DNA of 64,000 nt from Saxidomus purpurata (lineage: Eukaryota > Mollusca > Bivalvia > Venerida > Veneridae). The DNA lies in the NCBI GenBank assembly GCA_022818135.1, contig JAFMSR010000009.1, forward strand, positions 21,855,159-21,919,158, read 5' to 3'. A program made the translations under genes and the position numbers. The notes below the pieces were generated by a model. It did not search any database and was not told the DNA's origin. It saw only the letters and a program-made list of their open reading frames with translations. Below, in pieces: positions 36,594 through 47,868 of the stretch (position 1 is the stretch's first letter; every line of letters starts with the position of its first letter).

Positions 36594-37449
36594 TTGGGCC
36601 AAATGTAGTCTGGTGTTGCCTGCCCCTACCCATACGGTACGGGTCAGGCAAAGCTCAATAATAGCGGCGCCCATACTATCAATTTTTTACATTGAGTTAA
36701 TAGGGGGTTTTATGTAGGAGTTGATCATTCAAAAAACCTTGCAGTATGTGATTTGTAAATACAAACCCATTAAAAATTGCTAATAATATTTGATTGACCA
36801 GCAAATATAACGAGAAATAAACAACAGGAAATAATAGCCGTATTTTCGGACGTGATAGATATTCATTGGCATTTCGGATATTTAGTCTGTATACTATTAT
36901 GTTCCCAGCTGTTCTATATATAGGAGCTGAATATGTATGTATTATTTAAGCAAAATCTTTTAAGATCATTCACCGTGGCTCAGTGGGTAAGTCACTTGCG
37001 TTGTAATTTTATGGGCGAGGTTCGAATCCCACCGGCGACACTTCTTTTCTCTTGTTTTTTTTTTTTTTTTTTCGTTTTCTTATCTAAATTTGAACATTTT
37101 TAGGCTCGAACATGGCAAAAAAAGAAATACCCCCCCCAATAAAAAAAATCAAACATATCCGAAATGTCTTCTTGAAGTAACTACTCCGAAATATAGTACA
37201 CTTACTAGTCAAACTTTTTCAACGTTTACAACGTTCACAGATTGATCATTCAAAAAACCTTTCGTCCTTTAAAACAATGTGAATAACTTTTTCAAATTAA
37301 CATAATAGTTTTGAATGATCAATACTGTTATCATTTCACTATAAAAACAGTATAATTTTAAGCATTCACTGGGCGCCGCCATTATTGAGCTTTGCCTGAC
37401 GTACTGTAGCATGCCAGTACGACAGGGAACCAGACTAGGCCAAATGCGG
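36594..37449. mobile_element. Foldback element with long inverted ends
   Basis: The core arm 36643-36673 (GTCAGGCAAAGCTCAATAAT... to GGCGCCCA) pairs with 37370-37400 with one mismatch. Weaker pairing continues outward through TAGTCTGG and GGCCAAAT on both sides. A tRNA-like SINE lies inside. No coding capacity. Confidence 0.65.
36968..37075 (+). mobile_element. tRNA-headed SINE with poly(T) tail
   Basis: CCGTGGCTCAGTGGGTAAG (box A) and GAGGTTCGAATCCC (box B) are well kept, but the T-stem does not pair and a T-run (37054-37072) follows closely. Best read as a tRNA-derived retrotransposed fragment inside the foldback, not a tRNA gene. Confidence 0.55.
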
Positions 37450-37890
37450 TAAAAATCATTGTGAGAAAAACGCTTGCAAAGTTTTGCGAGATTTTCACGT
37501 GTTAATCTGCGTACTTGCCTTCATTAAATTCAGTTCTGTGAACGTTATCGTTCATAAGTGTGGATATATCGGCCGCTCCATTTTCAAGAAAACTTAACGA
37601 ACAACCCCTTATTTATATTTTCGTATTTTTCTGGTTTCCCATTTCTAAAATTTGATCAATATTGTATGCAAATTGGATGTGGCGGGTGACGTAATTGATC
37701 TGTGTTACCTGAATGACTCAAATGGGGATTACGGACGTCTATCTATTTCAGTCGATTATTTGTTGTTTTTGCTTCGAATGGATTTGATTTATAGAGGTAC
37801 GTATAACTTATGCTTATTTTGATGACGAATCTGTTTTGGACATCTTTGGTGTAGCTACTTTGCGGGTAAATTGGGCAATGTTTTATTTAT

Positions 37891-37911
37891 CCGGAAGTTG
37901 AAAATGGCGGA
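37891..37911 (+). promoter_or_regulatory. ETS + YY1-like core promoter motif pair
   Basis: CCGGAAGT (37891-37898) is followed two bases later by AAAATGGCGGA (37901-37911). This pairing is common in TATA-less promoters. No matching first exon could be identified downstream, so function is unproven. Confidence 0.3.
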
Positions 37912-40716
37912 ATGACATTGGTGACCTTCGACTTTGTGCATTTGTTTACATATTATGTCGGGATGTATTAGATTAAATAATCATGTGTAGTCAATTTTCA
38001 ACTGCAAATAAAACCAGCCAGAGTCCGTATATTTACACGCACTATCCCGTATGAGAAAATAAGCCGTTTGGTTCAAGTTTTTGTTGAAAAACTAGAAGTT
38101 GTAAACGAGTTGTACTTTACTGTAGATCATGATTCTGTTGACCATTTTAAAACAGAGGTGATAATAGAGAATCAAGTGATGATGATAATGAAAATTATGT
38201 TGAAGAAAACAAACATTTTTGAGTTTAATGTTGATCATGACAAAGAGCAGACTGTACAGGTGGCATTTAGTCTCAATAATAAGACTTCAAACGCAGACCC
38301 ATTTTACATACGGTCATTTTATAGTTATCATAGGAGCTCGAGGTCGGGATTATGCTTTTTCCGGCTATGTTTTGTTATCATTTATTTCAGAACCAAGCTA
38401 ACAAAATATGATCTTATTTTCCCGGATCTTAACTTTCATATTTTACCGCTGAAGTACCCAGTATACTGATTAAAGAAAGGAGTGAATCCGCCATGTTATC
38501 CAACACAAACTGCTAAGAGTGGTGTCCCTTTTTTTTTAAATTATTTCATTTTATTTTTTCTGCAATAGTCTTGGACAGTGTGCTCAATTTGTTCAAATGG
38601 AATAGTCCATTACTACTACATTAAACAAAATAAACGTTCCGCCAGTTTTAAATGAAATCCACCAAGCCACCACACTATGTTTACGTGTATAGGTTCCGGT
38701 TCCATGTTGCTCACAGGTGACGGAAACCAGTTTTTGGGGACACTCTTAGCGTGTGTTGAAACATGGCGTGTGTCACTCCTTTTTTTTTTTACCGGGTCCT
38801 TCGGGGTAAGAAAGAAAGATGGGAAAAAAGATATTTGTTAGCTTGTTTAAAAAATGAAAAAAAAATCCGATACTCCTATGATAGTTATCTGCGCTTTTAC
38901 GTCTCCACAAAAACTGTGGTGGAAATCAGATATTTCAAAATTATTTTTTCTGTGGTTTTTCATGTTATTTTTTATACTGAAATGATTGGAAACTGTTAAA
39001 TAACAATAAATATGTAGAAATAATTGACTAAAATACTTCAAAATGCAAAACAAAGTATTGTTAAACCTCCCACGATAACCCGTGTTACATTTTCAATGGA
39101 GATAGAGGTACAACTGCGATATCCAATGAAAACGTTTGAGCGAGTTTTAAATTTAGTGTAACGCCTGTGAAAGGTGTACATAAAAAAGTAGATCATGTCG
39201 TCAGTATCGGTGTAGCTATTACAACGCTTTTGTGCAGGAAAACTTCTGGAAATTTGTGTAGACAAAGTGTATTGTTTCAGCATTTAACTAAATACATAAT
39301 GTAGATCTATATTTTGTTTTTATTTGTTTATCTATCTTTCGTAAATATCAAACCCCTCATTTTTTCCTGGGTCGGACATAATTCTACAAACTCAAGACTA
39401 TTTTTCTTAAGTTATTTACAACCCAAAAACAAAAACCCCTGCTTATAGCATTGTAATATAATTAAAAGTGAGTACGAACCAGCGACATTTTCGTGGATTC
39501 TGTTGTAAGCCAGGTTTAACCGTACATGGAGTTTTAAATACATGTACATGTTCTTCAAAGAAAGAAGTGGTTTACAAGTCATGTCTACTCTCCCGATTAG
39601 TGGATAAGAATGAGAACAGCAAATGAAATAATATTTATCCCTTTAAACATGCTTGCCATTAGGCCTACAAAACGGCATTTGCACTGGGCGTATTTTTAAC
39701 ATCACCTCTTCTATTTTAAGCACGTGTCTTTCTCGTATTTGGCGGGAAAATTTTGTGCGGGAACATGAGAGAAGATATTATCATATTTGCCGACAATTAA
39801 AGCTTCCGACAGAACAATGACATGTATATGATGCCATAGTTATTAAAAAAGTCGTTGCAAGCTGAGTAATAACTTTTCATTTCCATCGCCGCAGTATTTG
39901 AATCAAATTGCTGTTTTTTTCCACGGACCGATATACACATTATATAGGACACAATTTAACACCTCTCAGGCTCTGGTGTTTTGCATTTAATTGCCATTTT
40001 AATATCAGACGCAGATGCACAATAAAAAATAATTTTTCGGTTTGTACGTGATGCATATATACAAATGTTAAGTAAAAACAAGGCGGAGACATTTTAATGA
40101 TTTAAGTATGCAAATCATAATTACACATTAATAATTACACTTACTATATACAATATATTTCTGTCGTTCCGGTCAAGCAAATGTTTCAAAAGTAATTAAG
40201 TTTATTGATACGTTACAAGAATAGAAAACTATAGAAATTTGTTTTTAATATAGTTTGTTGGTAAACAGTGATGAAAGAATAGAGCCTGATGGGAAGACAA
40301 AGCCCCCCTCTCCCATTTGTCTCCACGTCCGGTTAAACGGACTAGGAGAGTTTTGGTTTCCCTGTCCGGGACTGTACGAGGAGACACATCCCTAGAACAT
40401 ATACATGCAGATGTTGACGACTCTATAATGGTAGGCTGTGCTCACATGTTGTTAACTGGAACCAGCTCATTAGTTATAGACTCTCGTGTTTAGAAAAAAC
40501 AAAAGATGAATTAGATGTGCTTGTAAAAATACAGCTCTTAAGTCTTTCACAATAGAAATTATATCGTACTCCCTAGCGCTAATTCCAAATCCAAGCATGC
40601 AGCAAAAGAAACAGTAGAGTGAAAGTTCATCAGACAATTACTTAGTTTGCACTAATTCATTTTAGCTCGATTGTTAAGAAAGCTTGCAGCTAATGGAGTA
40701 ACTATCGAGACTGCTT
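37912..40716. other. Non-coding stretch with no supported gene
   Basis: The longest frame (38068-38469 +, 133 codons without a natural ATG start) has an odd hydrophobic and acidic mix and no recognised domain. Nothing else stands out. Confidence 0.45.
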
Positions 40717-40845
40717 CCTAGAAAAAACGGTACTGGTGTCATATGAGGAGGTACGGTTGTGATCTTAGTGGGGCTCGAACCCACAACCTCCGGTATGAGC
40801 GGCCAATCATCTTAACCTCAAAACCACCGCTCCCCTGTGAGCCGA
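40717..40845 (-). mobile_element. tRNA-derived SINE family 2, copy A
   Basis: Minus strand: GGGGAGCGGTGGTTTTGAGG head, CAT in the anticodon position, box B GTGGGTTCGAGCCC, then GTACCTCCTCATATGACACC and TTTTTTCTAGG. The body block is shared with 41800-41932. The anticodon stem is broken. Confidence 0.65.
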
Positions 40846-41359
40846 CACCTTAACCTCTGGGTTGGTAATTTGTAGAATAAGACAAATGTCATTCTTGATG
40901 TTACATGTATAACATTCTTTCACAATTGTTTTGGTCTCTTCATAGGTCAAGCTCCATGCAGCAATGATGTGCACCTGCATTACAGATTTGACTATGCACA
41001 ACAGGTCTTTTTACCCCTTACGCTCAGAAGGTTTGACCACTCTTTTTAAAACACCAAGAAAATGCCAGTGTTTTGGCATTTGCTGTGAGCCATCAGGTAC
41101 ATGTACAATGTAACTTGTTGATTTTATTGTATTTATCAAAAGTATGTTTGTAATAAACAGACATTATATAAATATAAGTAATCGATTAATTAGTTCTAAT
41201 TATAACTACCCTATTTTTTCACCACTGGTTATTGTAATTTTACATTTTGATGATTCAAAATTGATTATGATTTGATGGATAATTAACTTTAGATTATGAC
41301 TTGAAAGTTTTTTTTAAGATAGAAAAATTTATAAATTTCATGAATTATTTGTTTTTCAG

Positions 41360-41476
41360 CTATGGAATGTGGCGGGTTATATGTGGACTTCATAATGATA
41401 TTGCATTTACCAGGGTAGCTTAATGGAGGCAGACCATACAAAGTTCAGTCCTGACTGGCACTTTGGTTTATGGAAG
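41360..41476 (+). CDS. Microprotein gene, exon with start codon
   Basis: After the acceptor TTTTTCAG (to 41359) comes a short leader with an 18-codon upstream frame (41362-41418), then ATG at 41423 encoding MEADHTKFSPDWHFGLWK and a donor AAG|GTAAAT at 41477. The exon starts with an acceptor, so an untranslated first exon should lie upstream. The intron is phase 0 and joins exactly to the exon at 42090, giving a 66-residue product. I do not recognise the family. The upstream frame may lower translation. Confidence 0.65.
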
Positions 41477-41730
41477 GTAAATGAAAAATGTTAACTGATT
41501 TAAATAGGCTGTAAACGTGCGTTAAGCTACAATCAGTACAAAGTATTACATCAAAACAAAATGGTGTATTACATGCATATCAATGCATTTGGCTTTGTAT
41601 AACTTATTCAAAATTTATATTTTTACTTAGAGCTATGTTTCCTATAGAAGTTTATCCTTTGACCAATATCATACAGCTTGCAGTATGAAAAAGAAAGCAG
41701 TATTGCTTTATTTGCCCTGTCTGAAGTTTT

Positions 41731-41775
41731 AGCTCACCTGAGCATGAAGTGCTCAAGTTAGCTATGTCCACCAGT
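41731..41775 (+). repeat. 5' hairpin fragment of the hairpin-ended element family
   Basis: TTTTAGCTCACCTGAGCATG followed by AAGTGCTCAAGTTAGCTAT is a recognisable head of the family at 46603-47868. Only this fragment remains, inside the intron of the microprotein gene. Confidence 0.5.
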
Positions 41776-41799
41776 GTCCAGTCTCAACAGTTTGATTGA

Positions 41800-41932
41800 G
41801 ATGATGAGCAGTGGTGTAGAGGTTAAGGTGTCTGTCGCTTATCCCGGATGTTGCGGATTCAAATCCCACTGGGAATCGCAACAGTTACTGTACCTCCTCA
41901 TATGACACCAGTATTGGTTTTTCCAGGTTAGC
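41800..41932 (+). mobile_element. tRNA-derived SINE family 2, copy B (intronic)
   Basis: GAGCAGTGGTGTAGAGGTTAAG head, GGATTCAAATCCC box B, then GTACCTCCTCATATGACACC and TTTTTCCAGG, matching 40717-40845 in inverse orientation. Confidence 0.65.
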
Positions 41933-42089
41933 TTCATGTATTTTGAAAGCAATTTTTCAATAGTTTGTTTATGACATTTGATTCATTCCACAAATCATAC
42001 TCTCTTTATTTTATTTTTTTGCAGTTAGTAGTGTGTACATACATCTTACTAGAATTTAGAGAATTTATTCTCTGATTGCTTCTTTTCAG

Positions 42090-42236
42090 AGTGTCCTCGG
42101 TCTGACCATGTATTGTGTTTTCCGTCAGTATGCACAGGATGAGGAAGAAGAAATTAAAATTCTAAAGAAAAATGTTGATGTGTCTGGCTTCCCTGACAGG
42201 TTGCAAATAACAGGGATGGAAGCAACAAGACAGTAG
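42090..42236 (+). CDS. Microprotein gene, terminal coding exon
   Basis: Begins after a strong acceptor (TGCTTCTTTTCAG, to 42089) and continues in frame from 41476: SVLGLTMYCVFRQYAQ, then an acidic/lysine stretch DEEEEIKILKKN, then a 20-residue C-terminus ending MEATRQ and TAG (42234-42236). The joined protein has 66 residues: a tryptophan-rich start, a short hydrophobic segment (about residues 19-29) that could be a weak membrane anchor, and a charged tail. The size and layout are like small mitochondrial inner-membrane or assembly-factor subunits, but I cannot match it to a named family. Confidence 0.65.
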   Translation, partial: SVLGLTMYCVFRQYAQDEEEEIKILKKNVDVSGFPDRLQITGMEATRQ

Positions 42237-42374
42237 TACTCGTTTGATGAAATTGGCCCACTGTGCCATAATAGTGACTATGCTGGTCCAATGCCATATG
42301 TAACTAAACCGTTTAAGCGGATTAAATTGGACAAAGCTTAAAAATATCAGAATTGTTTCTAAATACAGCAAGGC

Positions 42375-42700
42375 ACATAGCTAAGACAGTTGGTGTGTGG
42401 CATAGCCTAGTGGACCTCCATGATAATTAATATTGTTCAAAGAATGCCTGCATTTTGCAATCAATCCACACTATAGGAAACCCACCGCACATCAGTTGAT
42501 TATTGTAAAACCTTGATAACACTCTCAACATTTTTCAAATAATTTCACAAAAAATAAGTACTCAGAATGTTGCATGCAGCTTGTAGATGATCTGTATTGA
42601 AATTGAACCACACTGTGGGAAAATCAACTGCTATAGTCAATTATTCATCACACCTTGATAACGGGTCATACTTTCCAGTAGAGTTTTTACAAAATTTATA
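42375..42700. repeat. Decayed dispersed repeat
   Basis: GTGTGGCATAGCCTAGTGGACCTCC and nearby blocks (TTGCATGCAGCTTGTAGATGATCTG) resemble the units at 18240-18610 and 52620-53050. It follows the microprotein gene's stop codon and may be in its 3' region. Confidence 0.4.
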
Positions 42701-43105
42701 ACAGTCCAGTCAGTCTAGTAAGATGATGCATGCCCTTCTGGGCCTTTTGTTTGACATGTGTACCATAGCAACATCTTTTTATTTATTCTTTACATCTGAA
42801 TTTGTGGTGAATTTATTGATTATTAATCTTCAAAGGGCATTAATTGTAACCAAGGATTACGCATTTCTACAAATCAGATTTTTAATGCATGCTCTGTGTT
42901 ATCAGACTGAAAATTGTATTTTTTATAAAAGTTTATATCAACACTGAATTTGTTATTATTCCATCAAACTTGGAATTTTGCCTTCAAATCTTTGATTGTT
43001 GCTCTAAAATTGCAGTTGGACCAGAAATTAATACAAAGTCAGTTTTGCCAGTATGAAAATATGCTGTATATATAAAATAGAGAAAATGTGCTTTTTTTGC
43101 AATTT

Positions 43106-43119
43106 GTTACCATGGCAAC
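43106..43119. promoter_or_regulatory. RFX X-box palindrome in satellite unit
   Basis: GTTACCATGGCAAC is a perfect inverted X-box of the RFX family. Identical copies lie at 44904-44917 and 45281-45294, a one-base variant (GTTACCATGACAAC) at 45659-45672, and half-sites at about 42768 and 43465-43475. Confidence 0.55.
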
Positions 43120-43492
43120 CGTTTTAATTGACTTTTGATGTCTGATTTAAGGTGTTGTTATCAATTAACCTAAAGTGGTGTTCAAGGCTGTACAACATTG
43201 AATGTTATTGATTAAATGTTTTTGTAAATAAGATTTAGAATGCATGCATTAAGGCACGAGATATGATTCTTTTTTGTAACTGTTAGTAACAATACTGAAT
43301 ATGTCATTATTCCATCAAAACTGGGAATTTTGACTTCAAATTTTTGATTGTTGCTCTAGAATAGCAGTTCAACCAGAAATTAACATAAACTCAGCTTTGC
43401 CAGTATGAAAATATGCAGCGAGTATATATAAAATGAAGAAAACCTGCTTTTTTGATATTTTTTCCCATGGCAACCGTTTTCGATTGATTTTT

Positions 43493-44561
43493 ATGCCCCC
43501 GAAGGGTGGCATATTAAAATCGCACCGTCTGTCCGTCTGTCCGTCCGTCCGTCTGTCCGTCTGTCCGTCCGTCCGTGCGTCCCCACTTACAAATTCGTGT
43601 CCGGACTGTAACTTTGTCATGCATTGAAGGATTTTAAAATAACTTGGCACACATGTCTAGCACATCAAGACGACGTGTCGCGTGCAAGACCCACATCCCT
43701 ACCTCAAAGGTGAAGGTCACACTTGGAGTATGAAGGTTATGGAATCCTCTATATGTGCACACATTCGTGTCCGGACTGTAACTTTGTCATGCATTGAAGG
43801 ATTTTAAAATAACTAGGCACACATGTCTAGCACATCAAGACGACGTGTCGCGTGCAAGACCCACGTCCCTAGCTCAAAGGTCAAGGTCATACTTAGAGTT
43901 TGAAGGTAATGGATTCCTCCATAAGCATATATGCACACTTCGTGTCCGGACTGTAACTTTGTCATGCATTGAAGGATTTTAAAATAACTTGGCACAAATG
44001 TCTAGCACATCAAGACGACGTGTCGCGTGCAAGACCCACGTCCCTAGCTCAAAGGTCAAGGTCATACTTAGAGTTTGAAGGTAATGGATTCCTCTATATA
44101 AGCATTATGCACACATTCGTGTCCGGACTGTAACTTTGTCATGCCTTGAAGGATTTTAAAATAATTTGGCACAAATGTCTAGCACATCAAGACGACGTGT
44201 CGCGTGCTGACCCACATCACATCCACAAAGGTCAAGGTCACACTTAGAGTTTATAGGTAATGGAATCCTGTATATATGCATACTTTGTGTCCGGACTATA
44301 ACTTTATTATGCTTTGAAGGATTTTAAAATAACTGTGCACAAATGTCTAGCACATCAAGCGGATGTGTTGCATGCAAGACCCAAGTCCCTACCTCAAAGG
44401 TCAAGGTCACACTTAGTGTTTAAAGTAATGGAATACTGTATGCATGATTACTCTGTCATGCATGGAAGGTTTTAAATTCATAGCCTTTTATTGAGCACAT
44501 GGAGGGACACAGACTGTGAGGCCCTCTTTCAGGGGCTTCTCCGGGAGGGACAGCTCTTGTT
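43493..44561 (+). mobile_element. Pearl-like element, copy 3, complete, inserted in the satellite
   Basis: Starts ATGCCCCCGAAGGGTGGCAT, has a GTCC/GTCTGTCC tract (43529-43575), then about five and a half ~170-180 bp units (TTCGTGTCCGGACTGTAAC from 43596 on) and ends GGGAGGGACAGCTCTTGTT. The satellite resumes at 44562 with GATGTCTGA, so the boundaries are exact to a base or two. There is no target-site duplication and no terminal inverted repeat, as for Helitron-like elements. It has no protein of its own. Confidence 0.88.
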
Positions 44562-45980
44562 GATGTCTGAATTTAAGGTTATTTTATCAATTAACCATAG
44601 GTGATGTTAAATATGTACAACTGAGAATGTTATTGATAAAATGTATTTGCAAATAAGATTTACAATGCATGTGCTATGACACGAGATAATTGATTTCAGG
44701 TAGTGAAAGTTTTTTTTTTGGTGACTGTTAGTAACAACACTGAATTGTGTCATTATTCCATCAAAACTTGGAATTTTGACTTCAAATTTTTTATTGTTGC
44801 TCTAGAATTGCAGTTCAACCAGAAATTAATATAAACTCAGTTTTGCCAGTATGAAAAAATGTATTAAAACTAAAAATGAAGAAAATGTGCTTTTTTGCCA
44901 TTTGTTACCATGGCAACCATTTTTGATTGACTTTTTATGTCTGAATTTAAGGTTATTTTATCAATGAACCTAAAATGGTGTAAAATATGTATAACTGATA
45001 ATGTGATTGATAAAATGTATTTGTAAATAAGATTTACAATGCATGCACTATGGCACAAGATAATTGATTTTAGAATGTGAATAAGTTTCTTTTTTATAAC
45101 TGTTAGTAACAACACTGAATGTGTCATTATTCCATCAAAACTGGGAATTTTGACTTCAAATTTGAAATTGTTACTCTAGAATTACCGGCCAACCAGAAAT
45201 AAGTATAAAATTAAGTTTGCCAGTATGAAAATGTGTAGTGTGTATGTATAAAGTAGAGAAAATGTGCTTTTTTGCCATTTGTTACCATGGCAACCATTTT
45301 TGATTGACTTTTGATGTCTGATTTTAGGGTTATTTTATCAATTAACCTAAAGTGATGTTAAATGTGAACAATTTAGAATGTTCTGGATCAAAAATAATTG
45401 TTAATAAGATTTACAATGCATGCACTGTGACACAAGATAATTGATTTCAGATCGCGAAAGTTGTCTTTTTTTGTAACTGTTAGTAGCATTACTGAAAGTG
45501 TCACTATTCAATCAAAACTGGGAATTTTGACTTCAAATTTGAAATTGTTGCTCTAGAATTACAGGTCAACTAGAAATTAATATAAACCCAGTTTTCCCAG
45601 TATGAAAATATGTAGTGAGTATGTATAAGGTAAAGAAAATCTGATATTTTGGCGATTTGTTACCATGACAACCATTTTCGAATGACTCCTCAAATCTTAT
45701 TATGTTTGATAGCACTTAGTAATCTTCGATGACATTTATTGTGAACAAATTTAAATGTTAAGAATAATACTGTTTTCTTATTTTCACTTGCAACACACAA
45801 ATTATTGAATGAATAAATAACTTTCTTACAGTGAAAACTTTCTTTTTCATTTCTGTTACTAACAAGACTTACAAGTGCCGTAATTCCATCAAAAATTGGA
45901 ATTTCGCCTTCAAATTTTGGAATCTAACTCTCGAAAGACATACCCACCAGAAAATGATAATAACTCATTTTCGCCCAAGT

Positions 45981-46600
45981 ACCGCATTTGGACCAAAAAT
46001 CCCATGGCTTGTCACATATTATGACCAGTTAAATCGATATATTGCGGGACGTTTTCCATTTTCTGTCGTCTATTTCTTTCCCTTAGTCTACTAAATATGC
46101 TTTATAAATTAATTCAGACTGTGTTTGCGCAATTGAAATATACTGAATGCACGCACAGTGTTTTTGTTTAATAAACTTAAAATCTTAAAGTCAAGAACAA
46201 AGTATTTATTTTATTTACTATTATGAATAGTTAAAACTACAACACAAAACGCTACCTTCATTACATTACCACTGACGATCAGATATCAGCGCCACCTGGA
46301 ACTATCAGAGCGTGTCAAGATGTCTAATCATGTTACAAACTAATATGTTTACATCTGTGTACTTTGAAGGATAAACACTGTTTACCATATCAAACGATAT
46401 ATACAATACACATGCAAAAAGTAAATAATTGACCAGTAATGTTCTGTGTATGATTAACGTCGCATGCTCATTAGTTTTTGATAAAAATCCCTCCATCTAA
46501 AACAGTGTGTCAAGTTTTATATGTTGAAAGTGTTATTATTATTCAAAGTGCTCATTATAATATCAATATTAACTTTACAGAGGCGCTGGTAGATGTCTTT
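45981..46600. other. Non-coding stretch, nothing identified
   Basis: No supported gene. Parts near 46290-46460 loosely resemble 25380-25540 but not enough to call. Confidence 0.45.
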
Positions 46601-46602
46601 TT

Positions 46603-47868
46603 AGCTCACCTGAGCTGGCTCAGGGTGAGCTATTAGGACCGATGAATGTCCGTCGTCCGTCCACATTAGTTCGTTAACACTCTAGTGGTCACATTTTTGC
46701 CTCAATTGTCACGAAACTTGGTCAGGATGTTTGTCCCAGTAATTACTCGGACGAGTTCGAATATGGGTCATCTCCGATGAAAAACTAGGTCACATGACCC
46801 AAAAATAGAAAAATCTTGTTAACACTCTAGAGGCTACTGTTTCAGTCCAAATATCCTGGCAATTTGTCAGAAAGGTTGTTTGGTTGATTTCTAGCTGCTG
46901 AAGTTTTAATATGGGTCACCTGGGGTCAAAATCTAGGTCACACAGCCCAAATACGGAAAAACTTTGTTAACACTCTAGAGGTAACATTTTCAGCCCAAAT
47001 ATCCTGGAAATTTGTCAGAAAGGTTGTTTCTATGATTTCTAGCTCAAGTTCGAATAGGGGTCATCTGGGGTCAAAAACTAGGTCACACAGCCTGAATATG
47101 GAAAAACCTTGTTAACACTATAGAAGTAACATTTTCAGCCCAAATTTCCTTGAAATATGTCAAAAAGATTATTTCGATGATTTCTAGCTCGAGTTCGAAT
47201 ATGGGTCATCTGGAGTCAAAAACTAGGTCACAGAGCCCAAATGTGGAAAAACCTTGTTAACACTCTAGAGGTTACATTTTCAGCCCAAATATCCTGGAAA
47301 TTTGTCAGAAAGATTGTTTCGATGATTTCTAGCTCAAGTTTTAATATGGGTCATCTGGGGTCAAAAACTAGGTCACACAGCCCAAATGTGGAAAAACCTT
47401 GTTAACACTCTAGAGGTTACATTTTCAGCCCAAATATCCTGGGAATTTGTCAGAAAGATTGTTTCGATGATTTCCAGCTCAATTTTCAATACGGGTCATC
47501 TGGGGTCAAAAACTATGTCACAAAGCCCAAATATGGAAAAGCCTTGTTAATACTCTAGAGGTAACATTTTCAGCCCAAATATCCTGGAAATTTGTCAGAA
47601 AGGTTGTTTCTTTGATTTCTAGCTCAAGTTCGAATATGGGCCATCTGTGGTCAAAAACTAGGTCACAGAGCCCAAATAAGGAAAAACCTTGTTAACATTC
47701 TAGAGGTAACATTTTCAGCCCAAATATCCTGGAAATTTGTCAGAAAGATTGTTTCGATGATTTCTAGCTCAAGTTTCAATATGGGTCATCTGGGGTCAAA
47801 AACTAGGTCACAGAGCCCAAATACTTGTACTCGGGTGAGCGATAAAGGGCCATCATGGCCCTCTTGTT
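46603..47868 (+). mobile_element. Hairpin-ended element with 145 bp tandem core
   Basis: The 5' end is a hairpin (AGCTCACCTGAGC, 46603-46615, pairing with GCTCAGGGTGAGCT to 46631), followed by CTATTAGGACC and a GTCC tract. Seven core units follow: TTGTTAA at 46814, 46964, 47109, 47254, 47399, 47544 and 47689, a 145 bp period after the first. The 3' end is GGTGAGCGATAA, a 17-base palindrome AGGGCCATCATGGCCCT (47846-47862), then CTTGTT. A 3' hairpin a few bases from the end and lack of inverted termini fit a non-autonomous Helitron/Helentron-like element. No protein is encoded. Confidence 0.85.

Larger units (their letters stand above)
42745..45980 (+). repeat. ~375 bp satellite array with X-box palindromes
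   Basis: The landmark TCCATCAAA or CCATCAAA falls at 42961, 43312, 44758, 45132, 45509 and 45886. Spacing is 351, then 377 after removing the 1069 bp insertion, then 374, 377 and 377. Each unit includes CTCTAGAATTGCAGTTCAACCAG-like, GTTACCATGGCAACC-like and GATGTCTGAATTTAAGG-like blocks. Copies have diverged modestly. It has no coding capacity. A pearl-like element splits it at 43493-44561. Confidence 0.9.

Noticed and set aside
36973..37042. Functional tRNA gene
   Set aside because: Boxes A and B are good but the T-stem and acceptor do not pair and a poly(T) run follows.
38068..38469. 133-codon plus-strand frame as a gene
   Set aside because: No natural ATG start, no splice sites at its ends and no recognised domain; partly overlapped by another frame.
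43369..43995. Short open frames in the pearl-like units (also 427-648 and 21531-21719)
   Set aside because: The same peptide (FKILQCMTKLQSGHE or its complement) recurs in each tandem unit; it is repeat translation, not a gene.
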